Notes under the pieces: generated by a model
Seen by the model: only the letters and a program-made list of their open reading frames with translations
Told to the model about the DNA's origin: nothing
Databases searched by the model: none
Shown: positions 10,524 through 21,715 of the stretch, one piece after another
How the letters are laid out: each line of letters begins with the position of its first letter
Numbering within the stretch: the stretch's first letter is position 1
Program-made: the position numbers and the translations under genes
Origin: Cheiracanthium punctorium
Lineage: Eukaryota > Arthropoda > Arachnida > Araneae > Cheiracanthiidae
Length of the DNA: 64,000 bases
Direction: 5' to 3'
Assembly (NCBI GenBank): GCA_038373885.1
Contig: JAWZYV010002491.1
Coordinates: forward strand, 372,001-436,000

Positions 10524-10800
10524 AAAATGTAATGCACAGTTATGTTCTTACTTATATTGTAAGCTTATATTCAAAAAATTAGAGCTCTTTATTAATATGA
10601 AATGCGCATGGGGATTTTGAATAAATACTCCATACGTATTTTTTTTCACAAAAATAAGAACATTTTTCTCAAAAAAAAATTTTTTTTTGAGTTTTTATTA
10701 TTAATGTAAATGTAGAGTTTTATGTTAGACAACTTTACATATAATATAAATATAAAACTTGGAAATTTTAAAATTTTAAATTTAACGTCCCTTGTTCCCT
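10524..10800. other. AT-rich spacer, no gene
   Basis: Runs of A and T dominate (for example 10639-10690). Nothing recognised. Confidence 0.5.
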
Positions 10801-10802
10801 TA

Positions 10803-11028
10803 AATATAGTTATTTGAGTGTATGGGGTCCAGATCATGATAATATAAAACAATAAACCTCCCACAGTTACGGTTACAGTGAGAAGATTTCGAAATATTCA
10901 AATGGCAACACCCACTTTTTTCGTGCGCAAATTGATCAGAACATGGAAAAACCTTAAACGGCGTTGGAACGATAGACGCATGACGTAAACTGGCGGCGTA
11001 AAACATTTGCAAAGAAGAGCATCGTAAA
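10803..11028 (+). repeat. Left TIR of mariner-type element
   Basis: Inverted match to 14985-15210, with scattered substitutions. Confidence 0.85.
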
Positions 11029-11309
11029 CACAGAGGAAAGTGGAGGGAGCAACCGACGCACATACCGTTTTCAGAAAGTTTCCTTCGTGGAACTATTTTC
11101 TTTTGATTGGTGACCAGAAGATTCGCGGGAAATCTCTGTTTTAAAATAGAGATGATACCCTGCTGTGTTATTGATTCTACTAAGAGATCAGATGTAAAGA
11201 AGCCTGGTGTCACTTTTCAAAAGTTAAATACTTATTTTTAATGTAGTTTCATCAGGACTAGCAATTTTTTTACACACTCACTACAGTTGAACCTGTATGT
11301 CAAATGTAT

Positions 11310-11475
11310 CCCATAACTGCCAACCATGCCGTTTTTATCGGAACATTTTCCACCACTATTTTTGAACAGTTTTATTTTATAGTAAAATTATGAACTTAAT
11401 TTGAGTTTGAACTGCTAAAGAAAAATTAATGGTGGGAAATGTTCCGATGAAAACGGAGCGGTTGGCCGCTATGGG
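11310..11475. mobile_element. CCCATAACTGCCAACC MITE
   Basis: Left end CCCATAACTGCCAACC and right end GGTTGGCCGCTATGGG, with further pairing through the ATCGGAACATTTTCCACC region. About 166 bp, no coding sequence. Related ends are at about 4400, 36465 and 59948. Confidence 0.65.
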
Positions 11476-11538
11476 CCATCTGGTACGTCAAAATTTTTTA
11501 TTTGGATTGCGTAATTAGTTGTAAAATTCTTCGATATT

Positions 11539-13015
11539 CCCGAGACAGCACATAAGCTTAAATCAAGTTTGACATTTCTTTGAATTTGACGCATTAATGC
11601 AAGCTTGACAGTTCAACTCATTCTAAGCTGGCAGGAAGCTTGCAGGAGTCAAGTTGAATTGTCAAGTTTAAATACAGCTTGATTTAAGCTTGAAAATTGA
11701 TACTCGCGTGATTTTTCCTTTTTAAAGGAGCGTTGATGGCGCCATCTGTGAAAGAGAATGGACATTAATTGTCTAGCGTCCTAATATTTGCTGAAAGTTC
11801 GTAAAAGATGTGTTTTATTTTATATTACCAGTGCCATATTACCGGCAGGGCAAACGGGGCAACTGCCCAGGGCCTACAGATTTTAGGGCCCAAAAATCTT
11901 ACATCTTACACTTTTGTAATTTTAAAATAAAATTACAAAGGATAAAAAAAAATTCAGAAGTTAAATAATTTTTTTAATTATAAAGTATGAACAATGAAAA
12001 TAATTCAAATTTACATTTGTATAAATTAATTTTAACTTATTTTTAATTCTTCGAAATGCTCTATATCAATATAGCATACCAATATGTAGGAAAATAACCA
12101 CATTTGTAACGAGAATTTTTAGCGTTAAAAAATAGCAAAACTTTTCAATTATTTGTTATTTTAAGAAATATTTACAAAAATGACTAAAGTGTTTGTATTC
12201 CATACATGTTAGCAACTGTGATATAGCATTTCGAAGTAACGTTTAACTATCTGTTTCTTTCATTTCAGATTACTTAACACAAAATTTGTGTTAAGTAAAC
12301 CCATTCTACATTTCCAAATATGGAAATTCTTCAAAATAAAATACAATTATACTACGAAATTGATTTCAAAATCAGTCGTTTGTCTCGATTTTGGCCAGCA
12401 GTATTGCTTCATGAGTGTTGCGGTACTGAAAGTTTTAAAACGTGTTTTTTTATTTTAATTTTAATTTTAATTTACTTTATTTTGATGCATTATTTTAATT
12501 CTGATGCATCCCATGGAAAAATAAAAGAAACAAATAACACATCGCCCACTTATCAATTTGGCGAGAAAACAGCGTGGTAAGTCACTTCAAACTTTAGTCA
12601 TAGCTGCACAAGGCTACGGTGGCGGAATGGATAGCGTGCTCGACTGCGAAGCCAAAGGCCCCTAGTTCTATCCCAGCGACGAACACTCGATGGAAACAGA
12701 TTAAATTAAATTGAAATTTCAGCGTAGAGGGGGAAAATGCGCGGAAAAATAAATTATGTGGGGCGCGTTAGCCAGCGGGCGCCCCGTGTATTTAAAAAAA
12801 AAAAATCTGGAAAATTTTTTAAGCTTGAAATGTCAAGCTTGATTCAAGCTTGAATTGTCAAGCTTAATGCAAGCTGGACAAGTGTAAACTAGAACACTTG
12901 ATTCAAGCTTGCATCAAGCTTACACGATTGGAATTTTCAAGCTTAATTCAAGCTTATTGACTTGATAAATCAAGCTTGCTGCAAGTTTGATGCAAGTTTT
13001 GCTGTGCTGTCTGGG
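11539..13015. mobile_element. CAGACAGCACA element with CAAGCTTGAAT arrays
   Basis: The ends CCCGAGACAGCACA and TGTGCTGTCTGGG are inverted. Just inside each end lies a dense array of AAGCTT motifs spaced by CAAGCTTGATTCAAGCTTGAA-like units (about 11550-11705 and 12815-12990), which can fold back on each other and within each array. The centre is non-coding apart from a SINE at 12612-12810. A truncated left end of the same family is at 17753-17770. I could not find a matching target duplication. The superfamily is unknown to me. Confidence 0.6.
12612..12810 (+). repeat. tRNA-derived SINE
   Basis: GGTGGCGGAATGGATAGCG resembles an A box and TAGTTCTATCCC a weak B box, spaced as in a tRNA. The body ends in an A-rich tail (TATTTAAAAAAAAAAAA). 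It lies within the palindrome-rich element and is younger than it. Confidence 0.6.
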
Positions 13016-13917
13016 TCATACATATTGTACTGTACACGTTGAAAATTGAAAATCGGCCTTTTAAATTTATAAAGTATGATTTGTTTAATTGTGTTTTCAG
13101 TTTCTGTTTGTACTGTTTTGATCCGTGTATTATGATTAATAATTTTGGTTAATTGCGAGGTAATGAAGAAAAGGCACTTTTTTATCTGTACAGTTTTGGC
13201 TTAGTTGATAACTTAGAATTATGTGTATCCTAATTTTTTTTTATTTGTATTATTATACAATATAAGTACTGATTGTCTTGCAACCAATGCATATGTTATT
13301 TGTTTATATTTGAAAGCCAGTGTTACTCAAATGTTAAGAAATATCATTTTTAATATGATATAAATTACAACTAACTGCTCACAAAATATCAATAATCCGC
13401 CTCCGAATTGAAAATATGAAAACGAGACTAACACCTGCGATATTAAATTACGTGCAAAACATTATCTTTAAAAGAAAATTGTTCCGATGCATGTTGTACG
13501 TTCTTTTGAGTTCCGCTATTTTTAATTGTATTTTCGTTGTCGTTTCTCAATCGTTTTTCGTAAAGAAAACTTCAATATAGTCATTCAATCGCCATAATCA
13601 ATGTATCTACATAGGGTTTGTCTGCTTTTTTTGGTCTCCAATGGTTCCATCTTCCTCTCACGGAGGAATACAATTTTGTTACGAATAATCTGTATTGGAA
13701 GCTTAGCAGAAGCGCCCTCCATTTTCCTCTATGATCGTAAAGAACCATTCACAATAAAAGAGTGGGTGTAATTGATGCGCTTTGCATAATTTACTGGGCT
13801 AGGCAATAGAAGCACCAATCACAGAACACTCTTGCAAAGCACTGCTTGTGATATAAGCAGTGTGGGAACATTGTTTCTTAATGTTAGCGCTAATTCGTCT
13901 CGTTTCGTGCGAAGAAG
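13016..13917. other. Non-coding DNA between nested element and transposase
   Basis: AT-rich, no domain seen. It probably contains the 5' untranslated part of the mariner-type element plus unassigned inserted sequence. Confidence 0.4.
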
Positions 13918-14936
13918 ATGACACTTTTAGGGAGACAACGAGATGAATTGATAAAGCTTTTTTAACTGAGCGGAGAAAATGCTGCCGAAGCATTGCGAGT
14001 TTATCGCCGAAATCATAAGCTAAAACGAGGCCCATGCACCGAAAAAAGTGTACGTAATTTGGTAAAAAAATTTGAAGAAACGGGATGCACATGTGATAGA
14101 CCGCGATCCGGACGACCCCGTGTTCCTGTTGAAGTTGCTGCGGAAGTGTATAATAAATTACAGGTCCGTTGCATACAGCAAGAAGTGTTTCCCGCAATTT
14201 GGATGTACCGAAAACCACAGTTCTCCAAATTCTGCTCTCTCTTCTGCGGATGTGTTCTTATAGATTATAGCGCGTCCAGGCGTTCGCACCTGGAGACAGA
14301 CAACAGCTTGTTGATTTTGCGAATTTTTTCCTCATCAGTTATGATGAAGATAGCAGGTGGCCTCCAAGAACTGCGTTCATTGGGCGGAGGAAAATCCTCA
14401 CAGTATGGCACCAGTGTTTTTATACGACAGACACGTAACTGTGTTGTGCGGCGTCGCTGGGACATTCACTCTGGGTCCTTACTTCTAAGAAGTCATATCG
14501 AGCGGTATGTATACGTGCTCCATCACAGGTGCTCGGAATAAAGCAATGTTGGAGAATTACGTAATTCCAGAATTGCTGCAGCGAAATGTCGTCAATGACA
14601 TTGTATGGATGCAAGATGCTGCTCCTCCACACATTGTCAGAGTCTTCGACAAGTGCTGCTACAGAACATTGGTGATAGAGTCATCGCGCACGTACCTTTG
14701 CAGTTTCGTGGCCACCTCGTTCCCCCGACCTCACACCGATGAATTTCTGATTCTGGGGTTATCTGAAATAAAAGGTGTACACATAAAATCCCCGGAATTT
14801 GTCAGACTTGAAAGATGCCATAAAACGGGAAGTTCTACAAATTCCTCCTGCCATGATATGTTCGTCATTGTTATCGACAATCTCCCGCATGCAATGCGTT
14901 ATCGTCTGAGAAGGTGGCCACGTTGAAAACTTGTAA
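13918..14936 (+). pseudogene. Mariner-like DDE transposase, degraded
   Basis: The ATG at 13918 opens a ~340-codon gene that ends at TAA 14934-14936 (GHVENL), a usual position for this transposase type. The N-terminal DNA-binding part reads ALRVYRRNHKLKRGPC and TGCTCDRPRSGRPRVPVE, a typical HTH region with GRPR-like motif. Later pieces are LENYVIPELLQRNVVNDIVW and MQDAAPPH, where the second catalytic aspartate sits. A stop near 13966 and several frameshifts break it. It would cut and paste the element through its TIRs. Confidence 0.82.
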
Positions 14937-14984
14937 TTCGAATAAAAGTATTTTCCCCTCTCCTCTGTTTTGTTATCATTGATG

Positions 14985-15210
14985 CTTTACGATGCTCTTC
15001 TTTACAAATGTTTTACGCCGACAATTTACGTCATACGTGTCTCGTTCCAACGCCATTTAAGGTTCTTCCATGCTCTAATCAATTTGCGCACAAAAAAGTG
15101 GGTGGTGCCATTCGAAAATTTCGAAATTTTGTCACTGTAACCGTAACTGTGTGAGGTTTATTATTTTAAATCATCACCATCTGGACCCCATACATTCAAA
15201 TAACTATATC
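14985..15210 (-). repeat. Right TIR of mariner-type element
   Basis: Inverse of 10803-11028. It begins just past the transposase stop codon. Confidence 0.85.
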
Positions 15211-16058
15211 TAAACTTTCATTTCCTTTGGTTGAACGGTTCGGCCCCTCGGGACACATATATAGGGGAAGTTTCTTATAGACCAACCTGTAGAACTTTAA
15301 ATTAAGTAAGACACCTTTTAAAATGCTCTTGGAAGAATCATTAGTCTCTGTTAAGAAAGATCACCAGGTCATGGCGAGACAAATTTTATTATAGGGACTT
15401 CCTAGCCCATTCGAGGCTACATTTCCCTACAAATATGCAAAAACATGAGGCATTACGTGGGCAATGCATGGGCAAATCAGGCATTGCGTGGCAACTTGAG
15501 GCATTGCGTGGGCAAATCAGGCGGGGCATTTCTATCACAATGTCAGAATTTCATGAATTATTTTTCTTGTGTTGAATTACCTAAGGAAAGAACAAATATG
15601 AAGTATTTTTGATTTGCCTCTTTTAGTTTCGGAGTTAAGGGGGTCAAAGTACCCCTGACGAGTGACGTAGAAATAATTTGGGGCCATTTTTGCCACTTTA
15701 TTGTCTCGACTGTGACTGGCTCAGAGGTGCTAGAGAGAATTTTTTCATTTTATCCTATAACATGCCTTGGACATTAACATCTCAAATTGAATATTAGAAT
15801 TGAAATAGTCAGAGCCCAAAAATAAAGACGCCCCCAAATACCCCAATTTCATAAAAAAGTACTGTTTTAAGAATGCTTTATATCTTGGCTCTGACGTGAT
15901 ACAGAAATAAATTTTGCACAGTGCAGTTATATATCTTCATATAAAGTGAATCCAATGTTAAAAATTTTTGAAGCCCCCCCCCCCCGCAGGGCAGCTGAAG
16001 CCTACTTCTCACAGGCGAAATTTTGACATGGAGATGTAGTATCAACATAGCATCAGGT
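15211..16058. other. Unassigned repeats, no gene
   Basis: 15300-15425 is the inverse of about 45005-45135 (shared blocks around AAGACACCTTTTAAAATGC and GAGGCTACATTTCC), an unnamed repeat with a further partial hit near 34360-34415. 15445-15530 repeats a GAGGCATTGCGTGGGCAAATC unit imperfectly. A C10 run is near 15977. Confidence 0.5.
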
Positions 16059-16299
16059 TGTAACGAAAGTTTTCCGCCAACAAAAAGTTAATGCGGGTAG
16101 TAATCACCACCCACATCTATGATTTTCTGCCAACGTTTTGGTAGTTTTTCAAAGCCTTCGGCCCAGAAACAGGGGGGCGCGAGACCAAAAACATAACTTT
16201 CAAATGCCAAAAATCGTTTGACAAAATATGAGGATACAGGCCATCGTGAATTGTTTGCTGAGATCATATCTGCGGTGGCGGGAAACTTTCGTTACGAGC
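16059..16299 (-). mobile_element. Mariner deletion derivative with C-terminal remnant
   Basis: GTAACGAAAGTTTTCCGCC at the left and GGCGGGAAACTTTCGTTACG at the right are mariner-like TIRs. Between them, on the minus strand, the peptide EGFEKLPKRWQKIIDVGGDY matches the C-terminus typical of mariner transposases. About 240 bp remain, so this is an internally deleted copy. Confidence 0.75.
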
Positions 16300-16505
16300 T
16301 AATAGTTTCATATTATGAAAAAACATTTTTTGAAGGTACAACTTTTTCCAAGTAAAATCCCCAAAAGTACCTCCCTATTTGGGTCATTCCACTGACACGC
16401 ATGGGGTATTTCGGAGTTACTTTTAGAATTTTAATCGACTGTAGCAATATTCAAAATTAACTTACTCTGCATGTATCACAAATATATCCTTCATATATCA
16501 CAAAT

Positions 16506-16799
16506 AGTTCTTTTACACGGGCACTCATAAGATGTTCATTATGCTGTATGGGTATCTCTGTAACTATTGAACCGATTCGATAATTTTTTTCACTGATAGA
16601 AAGCTACACTATTCCTGAGTATTATAGGCTACCTTACAGCATTCAGCATAATTAGTTCTTTTACGGGGACACTCAAAAGAATTCTAATACATTAAGCTAT
16701 ATGGACATCTGTGTAACTACCGAACCGATTCTAAAGATCTTTTCGCTGAAAACTATACTATTCCTGAGAAACATAGGCTAAAATTCATGCATGCAGCAT
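16506..16799. repeat. Two ~147-bp tandem units
   Basis: TAGTTCTTTTACACGGGCAC (16506) and TAGTTCTTTTACGGGGACAC (16650) start two diverged units that share ...CTGTAACTA..GAACCGATTC..., ACTATTCCTGAG and GCATAAT blocks. A third partial unit starts at about 16800. The GAACCGATTC text resembles segments common in arthropod Helitron-like repeats. Confidence 0.6.
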
Positions 16800-16849
16800 A
16801 ATTTACAGGAACACTCAAAATAATTCGTAAACATTGTTGTAACTGTCTC

Positions 16850-17752
16850 CATTCGCCAAATGCGGAAGAACAACTACCTACATCAATTAACTGTACACAT
16901 ACCATGTCTTATACTTCATTTAATATAAACAAAAAGTAAATAATATTGTGAATAAAAGAAATTCTCGAAATCCTACATCATTTATATCTGACTTGTATAC
17001 TATTTTACAACAAAATTCCCAAGGACAAATTCTCATATTACTATTTTCTTCAGTAATATAATTATTTACTTAGTAGTAATACTAATTACATTATAGAGTC
17101 TGTTGTATTGTTTATTGTGAGCTGCTTTGATTATTTCTATATTAGCAATCGTATACGGAGTAACAAAAGCAAATTCATTTCGACAAAAAATATCCTATCT
17201 GTAGTGACTCTTTTTGTGTCATCTCTTCGTGGTCATTTAATAAATGAGAGTCAGGTATTGTAAGCAAATATTTCACATTTGCAGTCCCATCTACTTCTAA
17301 TACAGCAATGACACTTCCACTGTAAAATAACTTTTCCTAATCCACAGCCTTGAAGGAGTTCAGCTCAATATTAGCAACTTCCTATTTTTTTTTTACTAGT
17401 CTACAAAGAAAATTATATTTAAAAGCAGAAAGAATGTAAAATATTGCATAATAAAAATATTTGTTTATTTATAAAACATGTACAGTTTTTTTTATTATTT
17501 GAATTATTGTGAGTGCTCCTGATTATGCTACATGCATGAATAAATGAGGGTTTCATGGGGGTTTCATGTTCTGAAACAACAGCCTGATGCACAAGTCACA
17601 CGGTTTTTTATTTCGTGCAAAAACCTTCTCAATGTCATGTATCACGATTTCGCGGAATAAAATTACATTTTCTTTTGTTGATGCTTATTAACAAAACCTT
17701 TCATAAATTAGCTGCATTTCATGCGTTGCGTACGATTCCTTTAACCCAGACA
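16850..17752. other. AT-rich stretch, no gene
   Basis: Nothing recognised beyond simple sequence. Confidence 0.5.
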
Positions 17753-18061
17753 GCACATAAGCTTAAATTTACTCCTGAATAACAATATTTTAATAATTTG
17801 AGATAAAAAAATATAATTTTCTATCAAATGGCAGTTTTTAACTATGACTAATTAGATAACATGGTAAGGAAACAGATCGTAATGAACAGTTTTGTATGAG
17901 AAAGGTATTTTAATTTTAATTTTTTATTTAAGATATTTTCTGATATTTGTTGCATTCACCAGAAATTTTAAATAGTTTTACTTTGCGAAAGTAAAACTGT
18001 GATGACGTCATTAGGATTAGGCGTTCATCGTTGTTAGGCTTTCTATATGTAGGAGGTGTTG
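17753..18061. mobile_element. Truncated CAGACAGCACA end joined to CAACACC MITE
   Basis: 17753-17770 (CCCAGACAGCACATAAGC) is the left end of the family at 11539-13015. It switches abruptly to the central part of a CAACACC MITE, which then runs to its normal right end (AGGAGGTGTTG, 18061). The left MITE arm is missing. Confidence 0.7.
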
Positions 18062-18650
18062 ACTAACCCCACATTGTCTTAATCCTTCCCTCCCGAAAGG
18101 TCAACGTATTACGTTCGGTTCCTGTGGCCCCTACGCACCAGAAGTAGAAGAAAATATTTTTGTCATACATAATTACCTTCTTCAAATTCCTGGTTGCTCG
18201 AGTTTCTCCCAGAGTTTACAACTACTCCGGAATATAATTAACCACTTTATGCATATTGATTTTTTTAAAAATATTTTTTCGAAATGATGGGGAGGTATTT
18301 GCCTTAGCCAGGAACGCTGTAAAGGCTGATGTGCGGTTTTTCGGTTTATGAACACTCCGGAAGCAAACTTAGCCTGTAGGTAAAGTTCGATGGTTCCCGT
18401 CGTTTTCGGCTCGCTAACAATGTGAAAATGCACTTCAACGATGAACTGCATTATATAAGGTGAAAACCGGCATTGCAGATGCTGCTCTCTCTTGTGTTAT
18501 GTTAGCTTTTGTAATGTAACTTTTTTGTTTTGTTATAGTTATTGTTTACATTTAAATTAATATTAATAAAATTGTTTCTGTTCAAATTCAAGTGTGATGT
18601 TGATCAACATGTTAAAGCTGGTCTAACAACTAGCAGCCAGACCAAGCTAA
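18062..18650. other. Possible Gypsy LTR remnant, upstream of copy 2
   Basis: 18213-18252 is one end of the CCGGAATATAATTAACC MITE family. 18470-18650 ends in an AATAAAATTG-type stretch and is followed by a primer-binding-site-like TGATGACCCG, so it may be the 3' part of a 5' LTR. No second LTR exists in the window to prove this. Confidence 0.4.
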
Positions 18651-19048
18651 AGTGATGACCCGTATCTTTCTTCATAAGGAGTCTAAAACATATCGTCGAA
18701 TGTCTTATCATGTTGTGAAGTGGCCGGTGTCAAGTCGTTGAATTTAAGTAAGCCAAGTTGTGCTACAGTGCATATGAAAGCATGTTCTTGTGCTCAACTT
18801 TAAAGTTGTGATCTGTTGACTGAGTCGTCTTAATTGAATGTCGTTTTTAAAATTTTGGGTATGTTTCTCAATTTTATCCTCCTGTGCTGTGCCATTAATT
18901 AGGTCTTTAAACATGGTAGTTTTGCAATGTTCATATTCTAAATTTTAAATCATCTGAAAATTTTTCTGCAGCTAGTGTTTATACACAATTTTAGACTTTT
19001 ACACTATTTTAAACTGCATCTAGTGCACTAGTTAAAATTTTTGGCAGT

Positions 19049-19810
19049 ATGAGTACTGATAGGGATACTAAATTTTCTGAAGCATCAAAGTTAGCTTTTA
19101 AGGCCCCACCCCTTTAGAGAAATGATGTTGAAGTGTGGTTTTTGCGGATTCAGGCGAACTTTATAACTTCCGGCATTACTGTTTAGGAAACAAAGTTTTA
19201 GAATGTAGTTGCTTCTTTAGATGCAGACACGCTGGTCTGTGTGCGGGATACAGTGCATAACCCCCTTCCCGAAAGCCCGTACACCGTACTGAAGGATCGC
19301 ATCATTAAGCAGTACACTCAATCCGAGAGTTCACACGCTTCCGTTTGTTATTACAAGATCTACAGTTGGGGGATAGGAAGCCTTCACAATTGTTGCAAGA
19401 GATGCAAACGTTAGGAGAGAAGAAAATTTCAGACGATGTTTTAAAGGAAATATAGCTTCATCGTTTGCCTGTGCAACTGTGACAAATTCTTTCTATTAGT
19501 AAAGACGGTTATTCGGAGCTTGCAAAGATAACAGGTAGAATCTTTGATGTTTCTGGTTCGTCAAATATTTTGACAGTGTCGCATGACGACCAGATTAAGT
19601 CTCTGCAGTCTCAGGTTTCCGAATATTCGTCAAAAATAGAAAAGTTATCACGGGAAACACGACAAAATAAATTTAGATCTAGAAGTCGTTCGACATCTAG
19701 CAGTAAATCGAAAGAAACTAACAAACTGTTTTGTTGGTACCATTTAAAATTTGCGGAAAAAGCAAAAAAAAAAAAAAATGTGTGAAACCTTGCTCGTTTA
19801 ATTTAAACTA
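19049..19810 (+). pseudogene. Gypsy gag, copy 2
   Basis: The ATG at 19049 gives STDRDTKFSEASKLAFKAPP, then a stop and NDVEVWFLRIQANFITSGIT. Next come VVASLDADTLVCVRDTVHNP and LKDRIIKQYTQSESS, the usual order of this Gag type. Frames shift after 19330. A clean segment from 19570 has a coiled-coil-like SLQSQVSEYSSKIEKLSRE, a serine/arginine stretch and CWYHLKFAEKAKKK, matching the CWYH motif of the first copy. A run of A around 19765-19780 is probably a slippage frameshift. Confidence 0.82.
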
Positions 19811-19879
19811 ATAGGCCCCTCCGTTTCGGCGAAGATGGGGGATAGCTAGCGTGCTAGTCGTCTTATAGTGCCTGACAGA

Positions 19880-20429
19880 CGATCTGGTTTAAGTTTCTTA
19901 TAGGCACTGGCGCTGCGGTTTCTGTATTGCCAAGAAATAAAAGGTTGCACAAAACACTTAAAGGGTGCATGTTATATGCTGCAAACAGCACTAAAGTACA
20001 CGCCTATGGTTTCAAAAACTACTTTTGGATTTGGGGTTACGCCGAGAGTTTCCTTAGACTTTTTTGATCACTGAGATTACTCGAAGGATCTTGGGAGCCG
20101 ATTTTCATGGAAACTACGGAATTTTAGTCGATATAAAAAATCGCACTTTACGAGACCCCCTCACCGTAGTTTTTACTAAAGAACCTGCTAGTAATGTAAA
20201 TTCCGTGAGTGTGCAAACGGTAGCAAAGAGTAATAAGCATCAGGAACTTTTGTCTACTTTTCCTAGCATCACAAACCCAGCATGTTTAAAAAATGTAAAG
20301 GAAAAGCACAATGTTCTACATTACATTATGACGAAAGGTCAACCAGTGTTTTCGAAACCTCGTAGGTTATCACCTGAAAAGCTTAAAATTGCTAAGCGCG
20401 AAATTTTTATACTTACGAGGGAATATTAA
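19880..20429 (+). pseudogene. Gypsy protease and linker, copy 2
   Basis: FLIGTGAAV/SVLPR-like sequence at about 19890-19940 marks the protease; the first residues of the DTGA loop look altered (GTGA). From 20064 the frame gives RRILGADFHGNYGILVDIKN, the second protease block, and a linker ending SKPRRLSPEKLKIAKREI, where reverse transcriptase begins. Confidence 0.7.
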
Positions 20430-21028
20430 GGCCGTCAACTAGTCCTCGGGCAAGCCCTATTCACCTGGTACCGAAAAAGAATGGTGAATGGCGAGTTTGC
20501 GGAGATTTCCGCAGACTTAATGCAATGCTATGCCTGAAAAATACCCTATTCCCCATATACGGGATTTTACACATGCCTTCTTTCATACATGGTAAGCGAA
20601 TTTTTTCGCGTTTGGATTTAATTAAAGCTTATCATCATATCCCTATACATAAGGATTCAATTCCAAAATCAGCTCTGATAACACCTTTTGGATTATATGA
20701 GCATAAGTTTATGTGCATGGGTTTATCTAATGCAGCACAAAGCTTTCAAAGAATCATTGACGAAGTAGTTCGCAATTTAGATTTAGGTTTTGCCTAATTG
20801 GATGATGTACTGCTCAGCTGAAGCTCAGCACTTAAAATATCTATAAACGGTGTTCTAACGTTTTCTGCTGCTTAACAATCCCCATTGTATGATCTTTGCA
20901 AAGAATCAAAGAAAAATGATCCTTCAAAAATTGATTGGTCTGATGAACTTAAGCGAAGGTTTTCGGACTGTAAAGAGCTAATAGCAAAGCAAGAATTCTT
21001 GATTTTACAATCCTGATGCTAAACTAAG
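20430..21028 (+). pseudogene. Gypsy reverse transcriptase, copy 2
   Basis: Pieces in shifting frames include KNGEWRVCGDFRRLN (20477), FSRLDLIKAYHHIPIHKDSI and FMCMGLSNAAQSFQRIIDEV. The catalytic box should be YLDD but reads stop-LDD (TAA at about 20797). About 150 codons after it are deleted; the connection sequence resumes near 20876 (QSPLYDLCKESKK) and ends at 21028. Confidence 0.78.
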
Positions 21029-21325
21029 TTCCGTAATACTTGGAAACGTTTCTTCTTCATAGGTGCCTTGATATTTTTGCGACTTTCTTCGATTTTCGCT
21101 AATACCAGCAATAATGGATAAATTCCTGATGTCAACTTCTTGAACAAAGGGATGATTTCTTTTAAAATCAATATGTATAAAAATTGAAATGCCAAAATCC
21201 TACTTAATTATTTAAAAATATTTTGTTGAGTTGAGGTTCGAATATCGTGAATAAAGGCTAGGAAAAATAAATAACGTTTTCGACTGATAGCTAAAATGCC
21301 GTCCCCAAAAAGGGAATATTAGGTA
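21029..21325. other. Unassigned ~300-bp insertion in pol
   Basis: The Gypsy reading stops at about 21028 and resumes with FDASDSPTG at about 21330. The intervening AT-rich DNA is not retroviral-like and no inverted ends were found. Confidence 0.5.
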
Positions 21326-21715
21326 TTCATGGTTTCACGTTTGACGCATCGGATTCGCCTACCGGATCGGTGTTGTAGCAAACATATAATGAAATAACAG
21401 AGCCTTTAGCATTTTTCTCTAGAAAATTAACTACTGTTGCAACAAATTACAGTACATATGATCGTGAATTACTCGCTATTTACAGCCCTATACGGAATTT
21501 TAGGTATATGCTGGAAGGTCGGCAGTTCACTAGTTACACAGATCATAAACATTTAACTTTTGCCTTTTCTAAAAAAAGTAACAGTGCTTTAGCCAGATAG
21601 AAGCGCCATTTAAAATATATTGCACTGTTTTCAACTAATGTTAAACATATTTCTGGCTGTAAAAATGTAGCTGACGCACTATCTAGAATTTCTGAAATGA
21701 AATTGTTAGATAGTA
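21326..21715 (+). pseudogene. Gypsy RNase H, copy 2
   Basis: DASDSPTGSVL, ITEPLAFFSRKLTTVATNYS, TYDRELLAIYSPIRNFRYML, TDHKHLTF and HISGCKNVADALSRI follow each other over about 120 codons with two stops. This is the region that the LINE interrupts in the first Gypsy copy; here it is continuous. Confidence 0.82.

Larger units (their letters stand above)
10803..15210 (+). mobile_element. Mariner/Tc1-superfamily element with 226-bp TIRs
   Basis: 10803-11028 and 14985-15210 are inverted copies of each other over about 226 bp. Shared blocks include ATAGTTATTTGA, GTATGGGGTCCAGAT, GTTACGGTTACAGTGA and AAGAAGAGCATCGTAAA. Both outer ends abut TA (10801-10802 and 15211-15212), the target duplication of the superfamily. 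A damaged transposase lies inside at 13918-14936, next to the right TIR. The element is swollen by later insertions, chiefly 11539-13015 and 11310-11475. Confidence 0.8.

Noticed and set aside
10646..11213. Minus-strand frames of 72 and 137 codons as genes
   Set aside because: They lie across the left TIR of the mariner-type element and have no domain; the inverse TIR copy does not keep the frame.
12612..12700. Possible tRNA gene
   Set aside because: Weak B box and A-rich 3' tail; better explained as a tRNA-derived SINE.
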